Shown here: in pieces, positions 24,681-31,556 of the stretch | Layout: every line of letters starts with the position of its first letter | Position numbering within the stretch: position 1 is the stretch's first letter | Assembly (NCBI GenBank): GCA_944384725.1 | Contig: CALWUJ010000021.1 | Span: 1-32,970, forward strand | Source of the DNA: an uncultured Agathobaculum sp. | GTDB lineage: Bacteria > Bacillota > Clostridia > Oscillospirales > Butyricicoccaceae | Length of the DNA stretch: 32,970 nucleotides | Reading direction: 5' to 3' | Program-made: the position numbers and the translations under genes | Notes under the pieces: generated by a model | The model's database searches: none | What the model was told of the DNA's origin: nothing | What the model saw: the letters and a program-made list of their open reading frames with translations, nothing else

Positions 24681-24709
24681 AATATAACGGTGCGCAGAGA
24701 AAATGTCAA
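24681..24709 (-). promoter_or_regulatory. Promoter of the activase operon
   Basis: On the minus strand a perfect TTGACA (24709-24704) and TATATT (24686-24681) are separated by 17 bases. Confidence 0.82.
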
Positions 24710-24745
24710 TCCGCATACAATATCCGAATTTGCTGAAATTTTCCC

Positions 24746-24774
24746 TTGACAAACCTTCTGTTTTTATATAAAAT
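24746..24774 (+). promoter_or_regulatory. Promoter of metK
   Basis: A perfect TTGACA (24746-24751) and TAAAAT (24769-24774) are 17 bases apart, just upstream of the S-box. It stands back to back with the activase-operon promoter. Confidence 0.82.
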
Positions 24775-24797
24775 AGACCGCGTAAGTGAATATACGA

Positions 24798-24899
24798 CCT
24801 TATCCAGAGCGGTGGAGGGAACGGCCCAATGAAACCCGGCAACCTGCGCAAAACCATGCGTAAGGTGCCAAATCCGGCGTAGGAACACGAAAGATGAGG
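24798..24899 (+). ncRNA. SAM-I (S-box) riboswitch
   Basis: The S-box consensus is clear: CCTTATC (24798-24804) pairs with GATGAGG (24893-24899) as P1; inside are CAGAGCGGTGGAGGGAACGG, then CCCAATGAAACCCGGCAACC and AAGGTGCCAAATCCGGC, and the closing ACGAAAGATGAGG. It binds S-adenosylmethionine. A terminator follows at once, so SAM should stop transcription of metK, the gene that makes it. Confidence 0.95.
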
Positions 24900-24916
24900 G
24901 GGCAAAACGGCTTTTT

Positions 24917-24940
24917 CGCTCCCGAACGGGAGCGTTTTTT
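24917..24940 (+). terminator. Riboswitch-controlled terminator
   Basis: CGCTCCC-GAAC-GGGAGCG followed by six T, 17 bases after the S-box and 40 bases before metK; the expression platform. Confidence 0.93.
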
Positions 24941-24979
24941 GTTATGTCCCGACATACATCAGAAAGGAAGGAACATAGT

Positions 24980-26164
24980 ATGGCACATCATTTTTTCACC
25001 TCGGAATCCGTAACCGAAGGACATCCGGACAAGATCTGCGATCAGATCTCGGATGCAATTCTTAACGAAATCTTAACGAACGATCCGTATGCGCGCGTCG
25101 CATGCGAAACGACCTGCACGACCGGTATGGTGCAGGTCATGGGCGAGATCTCGACCACTTGCTATGTGGATATCCCGAAGGTCGTGCGCGACACCATTCG
25201 GGAAATCGGCTACGACCGCGCCAAGTACGGCTTTGACTGCGACACCTGCGCGGTGCTGACCGCGATCGATGAGCAGTCTGCCGACATTGCGCTGGGCGTT
25301 GACAACTCGCTCGAACGCAAGGAAGGCGCGTCCGATGCTGACCTTGCCATCGGCGCAGGCGATCAGGGCATGATGTTCGGCTATGCGTGCGACGAAACGC
25401 CCGAACTGATGCCGCTGCCGATCTCGCTGGCGCACAAGCTGGCAAAGCGTCTGACCGAGGTACGCAAGAACGGCATGTTCGAATATCTGCGCCCGGATGG
25501 CAAGAGCCAGGTGACTGTCGAATACGACGAGGACAACCTCCCCGTGCGTGTGGATACGGTCGTGCTGTCCACCCAGCATAGCCCGGACGTTTCGCTCCAG
25601 CAGATCCGTAAGGATATGATCGAGCAGGTCGTCAAGGCGGTGATCCCGTCCCATCTGCTGGATGAGAACACCAAGTATTTCATCAACCCGACCGGTCGCT
25701 TTGTCATCGGCGGTCCGCAGGGTGACTCCGGTCTGACCGGACGCAAGATCATCGTCGATACCTATGGCGGCATCGGCCGTCACGGCGGCGGCGCGTTCTC
25801 GGGCAAGGACCCGACCAAGGTGGACCGCTCGGCGGCATATGCGGCACGCTGGGTTGCCAAGAACATCGTTGCGGCAGGTCTGGCGAAGCGCTGCGAGCTG
25901 CAGCTGGCTTATGCCATCGGCGTGGCGGAACCGGTTTCCATCATGGTTGAGACCTTCGGCACCGGCACGGTGGATGAGGGCAAGCTGGCAGAAGCAGTGC
26001 GCAAGGTGTTCGACCTGCGTCCGGCGGCGATCATCGAGACGCTCGACCTGCGCAAGCCGATTTACAAGCAGCTTGCCGCCTACGGTCACATGGGCCGTGA
26101 GGAACTGGGCGTTAAGTGGGAGAACACCGATAAGGCAGAGGAGCTCAAGGCCGCGCTCGTGTAA
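24980..26164 (+). CDS. metK: S-adenosylmethionine synthetase
   Basis: 394 residues, the normal length. It joins methionine and ATP to make S-adenosylmethionine in the cytoplasm. Signature motifs are [20 protein letters not shown] at the N-terminus, the hexapeptide-type GAGDQG followed by MMFGYA, and the phosphate-binding [19 protein letters not shown]. All are intact. ATG 24980 was chosen over the in-frame ATG 24944 because AAGGAAGG lies just before it and the protein then begins at the conserved N-terminus. Control is by the SAM-I riboswitch and terminator directly upstream. The downstream acetyltransferase, 36 bases away with no terminator between, is probably cotranscribed. Confidence 0.98.
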   Translation: MAHHFFTSESVTEGHPDKICDQISDAILNEILTNDPYARVACETTCTTGMVQVMGEISTTCYVDIPKVVRDTIREIGYDRAKYGFDCDTCAVLTAIDEQSADIALGVDNSLERKEGASDADLAIGAGDQGMMFGYACDETPELMPLPISLAHKLAKRLTEVRKNGMFEYLRPDGKSQVTVEYDEDNLPVRVDTVVLSTQHSPDVSLQQIRKDMIEQVVKAVIPSHLLDENTKYFINPTGRFVIGGPQGDSGLTGRKIIVDTYGGIGRHGGGAFSGKDPTKVDRSAAYAARWVAKNIVAAGLAKRCELQLAYAIGVAEPVSIMVETFGTGTVDEGKLAEAVRKVFDLRPAAIIETLDLRKPIYKQLAAYGHMGREELGVKWENTDKAEELKAALV

Positions 26165-26200
26165 GCGCACGGCAAGAAAGATTGCGGGAGGCGGCAAACC

Positions 26201-26806
26201 ATGACGGAGGAAGAAAAAATCTTTGCAGGCAGGCTGTTTGACGCACGCACGAAGGAGTTGCGCGATATCAAGCACAAGGCGCATATCCTGTGCCAGAAGT
26301 TCAACGCGATGGATGAGTATGACCCCGCGCGGTTGCCTATTGTGCGTGAGTTTATTGGGCAGATCGGGGAGAAATACTACTTTCAGGGGCCGATCCAGTT
26401 CAACTATGGCTCGCATACCTTTATTGGGGAGAATTTCTTTTGCAATTTCAATCTGACTGTCATGGACGACGCGCGCATTTTCATCGGAGATAACGTCATG
26501 TTTGGCCCGAATGTGTCGCTCATGGCGACCGACCATCCGCTCATTGCGTCCGAGCGCACCAGTATGCGCTACCCGGACGGGCATGTGTCTATGTCCGAGT
26601 TTGCCAAGGATATCCACATCGGGAATAACGTCTGGATCGCGGCAAATGCCGTGGTGCTCGGCGGCGTGACGATTGGGGACGGTGCGGTTATCGGCGCAGG
26701 CAGCGTCGTGACGCGGGACATCCCGGCGAATTATCTGGCTGTTGGCGTTCCGTGCCGGCCGCTGCGGGAAATCAGCGGCGCGGATTCTAAGATGCACCTG
26801 CTGTAA
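26201..26806 (+). CDS. Hexapeptide-repeat sugar O-acetyltransferase
   Basis: 201 residues of the maltose/galactoside acetyltransferase (LacA/Maa) family. The N-terminal helical cap (about 1-60, RLFDARTKELRDIKHKAHIL) is followed by a left-handed beta-helix of hexapeptide repeats (FIGENFFCNFNL; FIGDNVMFGPNV; HIGNNVWIAANAVVLGGVTIGDGAVIGAGSVV) and the closing AVGVPCRPLREI. H112 in the TDHP motif is the catalytic base. It should move an acetyl group from acetyl-CoA to a sugar; the real acceptor is unknown. ATG 26201 follows GGGAGG. It lies just after metK and ends at its own terminator. Confidence 0.92.
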   Translation: MTEEEKIFAGRLFDARTKELRDIKHKAHILCQKFNAMDEYDPARLPIVREFIGQIGEKYYFQGPIQFNYGSHTFIGENFFCNFNLTVMDDARIFIGDNVMFGPNVSLMATDHPLIASERTSMRYPDGHVSMSEFAKDIHIGNNVWIAANAVVLGGVTIGDGAVIGAGSVVTRDIPANYLAVGVPCRPLREISGADSKMHLL

Positions 26807-26823
26807 CACAAAGGATAAACGAA

Positions 26824-26849
26824 AGCCCTGCCGAAAGGCAGGGCTTGTT
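26824..26849 (+). terminator. Terminator after the acetyltransferase gene
   Basis: AGCCCTGCC-GAAA-GGCAGGGCT, a perfect nine-base-pair stem with a tetraloop, followed by TGTTTATT. Confidence 0.88.
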
Positions 26850-26944
26850 TATTCTAAGGCTAGCTATCGCGCAGGATAAATCCGGCGAAACCGCCAAAAG
26901 CGGGATCGAAAATCCGGCAGAAATGCTAAAAAACGGGCGGCGGA

Positions 26945-26973
26945 TTGACTTTGCGGGAGAAAAAAGCTATGCT
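26945..26973 (+). promoter_or_regulatory. Promoter of the aldose-epimerase-like gene
   Basis: TTGACT (26945-26950) and TATGCT (26968-26973) are 17 bases apart, 32 bases before the start codon. Confidence 0.65.
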
Positions 26974-27005
26974 GAAAGCAAAGAAGAAAGGGAGGCGGAT
27001 ATCCT

Positions 27006-27887
27006 ATGCAGGTATTGGAAAATGAACTGTTTCGGGTGGAGATCAACCCGTTTGGAGCGGAATTGAGCAGTTTTCGGAGCAAAAAGACAGGCACGGAATA
27101 CGTTTGGCAGGCTGATCCTGCGGTCTGGAAGCGGCATGCGCCGATTCTGTTTCCGATTGTCGGACGGCTCAAGGATAAGACGTATACTGTGAGCGGCACA
27201 TCCTATGAGATCACCCAGCACGGCTTTGGCCGTGATCTCGAATGGCAGGTTGGCGCTGCGGGTAAAAACTATGTGGAGTTTGTGCTGGAAGCGAATGATT
27301 TCACGAAAAAAATGTACCCGTGGGACTTTGTCTGCACCGTGCGCTATACGTTGACGGATGCCACTCTGAAAAAGGAGCACATCGTATTTAACCGCAGCGA
27401 TACGGATATGTACTATGAAGTCGGCGGTCACGATGCGTATACGCTGTGTTGGCTGCCGGATGAGTCGATTCAGGATTATTTTGTGGCGTTTGAGGGTACT
27501 GCGGCGCTGCATCCGATCCTGACGGATGAAAATGTGATGCTCAGCCGAGATCATGGCGATTTGCCGCTGCAAGACGGTCGTCTGCCGATCACGCGCGAGA
27601 CATTCCGCAATGACGCGATCATTTCCGACGATCTTCCGGTGCGCCGCGCAACCATCGGCAGTACGCGAAATGACCGCACGGTGACCATGGAATTTACGGA
27701 TTTCCCGTATTTTGCGGTTTGGAGCGCGTATAAGGATTTCGATGTGCCCTATGTGTGTCTGGAGCCGTGGAGCACGCTGCCGGATGGCGGCTACCTTGAC
27801 CACGCGATCGAGAACAAGGTCGGTGTGCGGGTGCTGCGCCCAGGGCAGGAGGAATGCCTGTCTTTCTCCACAACGGTCAGGGAATAA
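27006..27887 (+). CDS. Aldose 1-epimerase family protein
   Basis: 293 residues, a typical length for the galactose-mutarotase-like superfamily (Slr1438-like branch). It begins with the family pattern FRVEINPFGAELSSF, then WQADPAVWKRHAPILFPIVGR, QHGFGRDLEW with H72, GGHDAY, and CLEPWSTLPDGG near residue 253, where the Glu would be the catalytic base. It should interconvert alpha and beta anomers of a sugar or sugar phosphate; the substrate cannot be told. ATG 27006 follows GGGAGG. It stands alone between its own promoter and terminator. Confidence 0.88.
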   Translation: MQVLENELFRVEINPFGAELSSFRSKKTGTEYVWQADPAVWKRHAPILFPIVGRLKDKTYTVSGTSYEITQHGFGRDLEWQVGAAGKNYVEFVLEANDFTKKMYPWDFVCTVRYTLTDATLKKEHIVFNRSDTDMYYEVGGHDAYTLCWLPDESIQDYFVAFEGTAALHPILTDENVMLSRDHGDLPLQDGRLPITRETFRNDAIISDDLPVRRATIGSTRNDRTVTMEFTDFPYFAVWSAYKDFDVPYVCLEPWSTLPDGGYLDHAIENKVGVRVLRPGQEECLSFSTTVRE

Positions 27888-27908
27888 TCAACCGAATAAG
27901 ATGAAAAG

Positions 27909-27937
27909 ACAGCCGCGCTTTTTGGCGCGGCTGTTTG
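27909..27937 (+). terminator. Terminator after the epimerase gene
   Basis: ACAGCCGCG and CGCGGCTGT (27926-27934) pair perfectly, extended by one C-G pair, with a T-rich loop and a short T tail. Confidence 0.8.
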
Positions 27938-27948
27938 CTGTCTGCTGC

Positions 27949-27977
27949 TTGACAAAGGTCGGGATTTGGCGTATACT
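27949..27977 (+). promoter_or_regulatory. Promoter of the copper operon
   Basis: A perfect TTGACA (27949-27954) and TATACT (27972-27977) are separated by 17 bases. Confidence 0.85.
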
Positions 27978-27990
27978 GACCATGCAACAG

Positions 27991-28012
27991 ACCCCCTCCC
28001 CGGGGGAGGGGT
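27991..28012 (+). promoter_or_regulatory. Probable CsoR operator
   Basis: CCCCTCCCC and GGGGAGGGG form a perfect nine-base inverted repeat around one G, flanked by an AC/GT pair. It lies about 15 bases after the -10, in the early transcribed region. CsoR repressors bind GC-rich palindromes of this kind, and the operon encodes a CsoR. Bound apo-CsoR would block the promoter until Cu(I) releases it. Confidence 0.7.
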
Positions 28013-28038
28013 GAAAGATAGGAAAAGGAGATCCCAGT

Positions 28039-30564
28039 ATGAAACAACGATTTCGCGTCGGCGGGATGAGCTGCGCGGCGTGTTCGGCGCATGTGGAAAA
28101 GAGTGTTTCCGCTGTGCCGGGCGTGCGCGAGGTGCAGGTCAATCTGCTCGCGGGCAGCATGGTGGTGGAGTATGACGAGGGCGCATGCAGCGACGCACAG
28201 ATCATTCGTGCGGTCGAAGAGGGCGGCTACACCGCTGCTGTGGACAGCGGCACGCGCACGGCAGCTTCTGCAAAGAATACCGCGCCTGAGGATGATCTGC
28301 ATGAGATGAAAAACCGCATCCTCGTCTCTGCGGTGTTCCTTATCATCCTGATGTATTTTTCCATGGGGCCGATGATTGGTCTGCCGCTGCCCAGCTTTGT
28401 CAGCGGCGAGGCGCACGCTTTTGCGCTTGCATTGGTGCAGCTGCTGCTGACGCTGCCCATCCTCATCGTCAACCGAAAGTATTTTATCAATGGATTTCGC
28501 ACGCTGTGGCACCGCGCGCCGACAATGGACGCGCTGATCGCGGTCGGTTCGGGTGCGTCCGTGGTGTACGGCATTTATGCCCTGTTCCAGATCGGTTATG
28601 CGGGTGCTGCGGGCGATATGGCGCGTGTGCATGAATACGCGCATGATTTGTATTTCGAGTCGGCGGGTATGATCCTGACGCTGGTCACACTTGGCAAGTT
28701 TTTCGAGGCGCGCGCCAAGCGCAAGACCGGAGAGGCCATTGCTGCGCTCATGGATCTTCGTCCGCAGACCGCTTCGGTCATCCGCGGCGAGCAGGAGGTC
28801 ACCGTACCGATTGAAGAGGTGCGCGTGGGCGATTATGTGATCGTGCGTGCGGGACAGTCTGTGCCGGTAGACGGTCAGATTGTAGAGGGACACGCCTATC
28901 TCGATGAAAGCGCCATCACAGGTGAGTCCATGCCTGTGGAAAAGCAAAAGGGTGACACGGTAATCGGCGCTACTGTGACGAAAAACGGATATTTTGCGAT
29001 GAAAGCGTCCCGCGTGGGCGACGATACGACGCTTTCTCAGATCATTCGGCTGGTTGAGGAGGCGGGCGCATCCAAAGCACCGATCGCTAAGCTCGCCGAC
29101 AAGGTTGCAGGTGTGTTTGTGCCGATCGTCATGCTGATCGCGCTCGTGACCGCAATCGTTTGGCTGGTTTACGGCGAAACGCCTGGCTTTGCGCTGACCC
29201 GCGCGATCGCGGTGCTCGTCATTTCCTGCCCGTGTGCATTGGGGCTGGCAACGCCGGTCGCTATCATGGTCGGCACGGGCGTGGGCGCAAAGAATGGCGT
29301 GCTGTTCCAGTCAGCTGAAGCGCTGGAAAATCTGCATAACGTGGACTGCGTTGTGCTGGACAAAACCGGCACGGTCACTGAGGGCCGACCGGTCGTCACC
29401 GATGTCAAGTCGTTCGGCGTGGAGCCGGAAGACCTGCTTTCGCTGGCGCTGTCTCTCGAGGTGCACAGCGATCATCCGCTGGCGGATGCGATTGTGCGCT
29501 ATGCGCGCGCTAAGCATGTCAAGGAGCGCAAAACCGATTCGTTTGAAATGATCGAAGGACAGGGTGTGCGCGCGGTGATCGACGGCGTGCGCTGCATGGC
29601 GGGCAATCGCCGCATGCTGCTGGCAAACGGTCTTGCACTGTCGCGCTCGGCGCAGCAGATGGGCGAAAATCTTGCCGCTGCGGGCAAAACGCCGCTGTAT
29701 TTCGCGGCAAACCGTCAGGTGGTCGGCATCTTTGCGGTCGCGGATGTGCTCAAACCGAGCAGCTGCGCGGCGGTCGATGCGCTGCAAAAGCTGGGCGTAC
29801 AGGTCACGCTGCTGACCGGTGATAACAAAGCAACTGCGCAGTCCATTGCCGCCGAACTGGGCGTGCAGGACGTAGTGGCTGAGGTGCTGCCGCAGGACAA
29901 GGAGCGCGTCGTGCGCGAAAAGCAGGAACAGGGACGCAAAGTTGCTATGATCGGTGACGGCATCAACGACGCACCCGCGCTGGCGCGTGCGGATGTAGGC
30001 ATTGCCATCGGTGCGGGCACGGATGTGGCAATCGCGTCGGCAGATGTGGTGCTGATGAAGAGTGACCTGATGGATGCGGTTGATGCGATCCGTCTGTCTC
30101 GCCAGACCATGCGCAATATCCGTCAGAACCTGTTCTGGGCGTTCTTCTATAACTGCATCGGTATTCCGATTGCGGCGGGCGTGTTGTGGCTGCCGCTGGG
30201 GCTGAAGCTTAGCCCGATGATCGGCGCAGCTGCAATGAGCCTGAGTTCGGTTTGTGTGGTTTCCAACGCATTGCGTTTGAAGTTTTTCAAGTCCTCTCCT
30301 AAGCCGGAGAGTGGTCCGTGTGTAGTACTGCCGAAGGAGGAAGAAAAGAAAATGGAACAGACCAAGGTCATTCAAATCGAAGGCATGATGTGTGAGCACT
30401 GCGTGGCGCATGTGAAAAAGGCGCTCGAGACCTTTGCGGGCGTGCGCGTGGAGGTAGATCTGCAAAGCGGCACGGCAAAGGTCACCGGCAGCGCGCTTCC
30501 GGATGATGCCAAGCTGACCGAGGCGGTCGAGCAGGCGGGCTATAAGGTGGTCGGCCTGAAATGA
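28039..30564 (+). CDS. copA: Copper-exporting P1B-type ATPase with N- and C-terminal metal-binding domains
   Basis: 841 residues. An N-terminal HMA domain carries GMSCAAC (C12, C15). After a membrane hairpin region come the actuator motif TGES, the transmembrane metal site CPC (397-399), the phosphorylated DKTGT (D441), and the hinge GDGINDAP (639-646). A C-terminal HMA domain (772-841) carries GMMCEHC (C785, C788) after a charged linker. It should pump Cu(I) out of the cell using ATP. ATG 28039 follows AAGGAG. It is the first gene of an operon with csoR and a pentapeptide gene, with overlapping reading frames. The C-terminal HMA looks like a fused CopZ chaperone; its linker holds what appears to be a former ribosome binding site. 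Confidence 0.96.
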   Translation: MKQRFRVGGMSCAACSAHVEKSVSAVPGVREVQVNLLAGSMVVEYDEGACSDAQIIRAVEEGGYTAAVDSGTRTAASAKNTAPEDDLHEMKNRILVSAVFLIILMYFSMGPMIGLPLPSFVSGEAHAFALALVQLLLTLPILIVNRKYFINGFRTLWHRAPTMDALIAVGSGASVVYGIYALFQIGYAGAAGDMARVHEYAHDLYFESAGMILTLVTLGKFFEARAKRKTGEAIAALMDLRPQTASVIRGEQEVTVPIEEVRVGDYVIVRAGQSVPVDGQIVEGHAYLDESAITGESMPVEKQKGDTVIGATVTKNGYFAMKASRVGDDTTLSQIIRLVEEAGASKAPIAKLADKVAGVFVPIVMLIALVTAIVWLVYGETPGFALTRAIAVLVISCPCALGLATPVAIMVGTGVGAKNGVLFQSAEALENLHNVDCVVLDKTGTVTEGRPVVTDVKSFGVEPEDLLSLALSLEVHSDHPLADAIVRYARAKHVKERKTDSFEMIEGQGVRAVIDGVRCMAGNRRMLLANGLALSRSAQQMGENLAAAGKTPLYFAANRQVVGIFAVADVLKPSSCAAVDALQKLGVQVTLLTGDNKATAQSIAAELGVQDVVAEVLPQDKERVVREKQEQGRKVAMIGDGINDAPALARADVGIAIGAGTDVAIASADVVLMKSDLMDAVDAIRLSRQTMRNIRQNLFWAFFYNCIGIPIAAGVLWLPLGLKLSPMIGAAAMSLSSVCVVSNALRLKFFKSSPKPESGPCVVLPKEEEKKMEQTKVIQIEGMMCEHCVAHVKKALETFAGVRVEVDLQSGTAKVTGSALPDDAKLTEAVEQAGYKVVGLK
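30334..30564 (+). other. Internal start site for a CopZ-like copper chaperone within copA
   Basis: AAGGAGG (30334-30340) stands 11 bases before an in-frame ATG (30352, codon 772). Starting there gives a 70-residue HMA protein beginning MEQTKVIQIEGMMCEHC, the size and motif of CopZ. It may be translated separately, or be a relic of a copA-copZ gene fusion in which the stop codon was lost. Confidence 0.4.
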
Positions 30565-30827
30565 GGGCGGATCGGAAAAAGGTCGAGCCGCTGCTGCGCA
30601 CCGCGCGCGGTCAGCTGGATGGCGTGCTCAAAATGATTGAGGATGACCGATATTGCATGGAGATCGTCACGCAGCTGCAGGCGATCGAGTCGCTGGTGCA
30701 CAAGGCGCAGCGAGAGGTGCTGCGTGCGCATCTGGCGGGCTGCGTGCAGGATGCTTTTGAAACGGGCGACGAGCAGGCCCGCGAGGGCAAGGTCGACGAG
30801 ATCATCAAGCTGCTCGATAAGGCGTGA
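30561..30827 (+). CDS. csoR: CsoR-family copper-sensing repressor
   Basis: 88 residues of the CsoR/RcnR family, a four-helix dimeric DNA-binding protein without a standard helix-turn-helix. The Cu(I) ligands C32, H57 and C61 are all present, with the same spacing as C36/H61/C65 of the Mycobacterium tuberculosis CsoR, so copper and not nickel or formaldehyde is the likely signal. Its ATG overlaps the copA stop (ATGA). It should repress its own operon through the palindrome at 27991-28012 and release when Cu(I) binds. Confidence 0.93.
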   Translation: MRADRKKVEPLLRTARGQLDGVLKMIEDDRYCMEIVTQLQAIESLVHKAQREVLRAHLAGCVQDAFETGDEQAREGKVDEIIKLLDKA

Positions 30828-31468
30828 GCGCGCAGATGCCCGCGTCGCTGCAACCGGTGCAGGACGCGGATATGCTGCTGGCACGCGCCGTGCGCGACGA
30901 GGAAACCGTGGAAAACGTCTGCATCCGCGGGGTGGACCTGTCGGGTTCGCGTTACGAAGGGCTGCGGCTGCGCGGCGTTCGTCTGGAGGGATGCCGCCTG
31001 ACCGGCTGCTGCTGGGAGCGCGCGGACTTCGCGGATGTGGTGCTAGACGGCTGCGAGCTTTCGGGCAGCGGCTGGCGGGATGCGTTTTTTGAGCGGGTCG
31101 AATTGATCGGCTGTAAAGCTGTCGGTGTAGAATTTGCGGAAACCGGCTGGCGCGACGGGGACTTGCGGGACTGCCGCCTGTCCGACGCGGTGTTCGACCG
31201 GGCGCGGCTGCGTCGAGTGGCGGTTTTGAGCTGCGACCTGACAGGTGCGTCTTTCTGCGACTGTCAGTGGAAAAGCTGGACACTGGTGCGCACAGCGCTG
31301 CGGTCGACGCGCTTTCTGCATACGCCGCTGAGCGGGCTGGATTTGACCAGTTGCGAATTGGACGGCCTTGCGGTGTCGGACACGAATGCGGAATTGCGCG
31401 GCGCGATTGTGACCATGGAGCAGGCAGCCATGCTCGCAAAGCGGCTGGGAATCGTTATCAAGGCATAA
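30824..31468 (+). CDS. Cysteine-rich pentapeptide-repeat protein
   Basis: 214 residues beginning at GTG 30824, which overlaps the csoR stop (GTGA); ATG 30836 is an alternative. From about residue 30 to 195 the sequence repeats every five residues in the A(D/N)LXX-like pattern (VDLSG, VRLEG, CRLTG, ADFAD, CELSG, CRLSD, CDLTG, LDLTS, CELDG), which folds into a right-handed square beta-helix. It contains about 11 cysteines, many at the same repeat position. Pentapeptide proteins include DNA mimics and scaffolds, but no specific function can be assigned. The tight coupling to copA-csoR suggests a copper-linked role (inference). No clear terminator follows until 31524. Confidence 0.85.
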   Translation: MSAQMPASLQPVQDADMLLARAVRDEETVENVCIRGVDLSGSRYEGLRLRGVRLEGCRLTGCCWERADFADVVLDGCELSGSGWRDAFFERVELIGCKAVGVEFAETGWRDGDLRDCRLSDAVFDRARLRRVAVLSCDLTGASFCDCQWKSWTLVRTALRSTRFLHTPLSGLDLTSCELDGLAVSDTNAELRGAIVTMEQAAMLAKRLGIVIKA

Positions 31469-31520
31469 CAAAAGAGCGGAAGCAAGGTACATCCCGATAA
31501 GAAAACATCGTGGGGCAAGA

Positions 31521-31556
31521 GAGAAACGGTATAGCTTCGGCTATGCCGTTTTTCTC
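31521..31556. terminator. Convergent terminator between the copper operon and the second recombinase
   Basis: AAACGGTATAGC (31524-31535) pairs with GCTATGCCGTTT (31540-31551) around TTCG with one wobble, followed by TTCTC on the plus strand. It overlaps the recombinase stop codon. Confidence 0.78.

Noticed and set aside
25073-26809. 578-residue minus-strand frame
   Set aside because: Antisense to metK and the acetyltransferase, both clear genes.
27877-28947. 356-residue minus-strand frame
   Set aside because: Covers the copper promoter and the 5' part of copA in antisense; no supporting signals.
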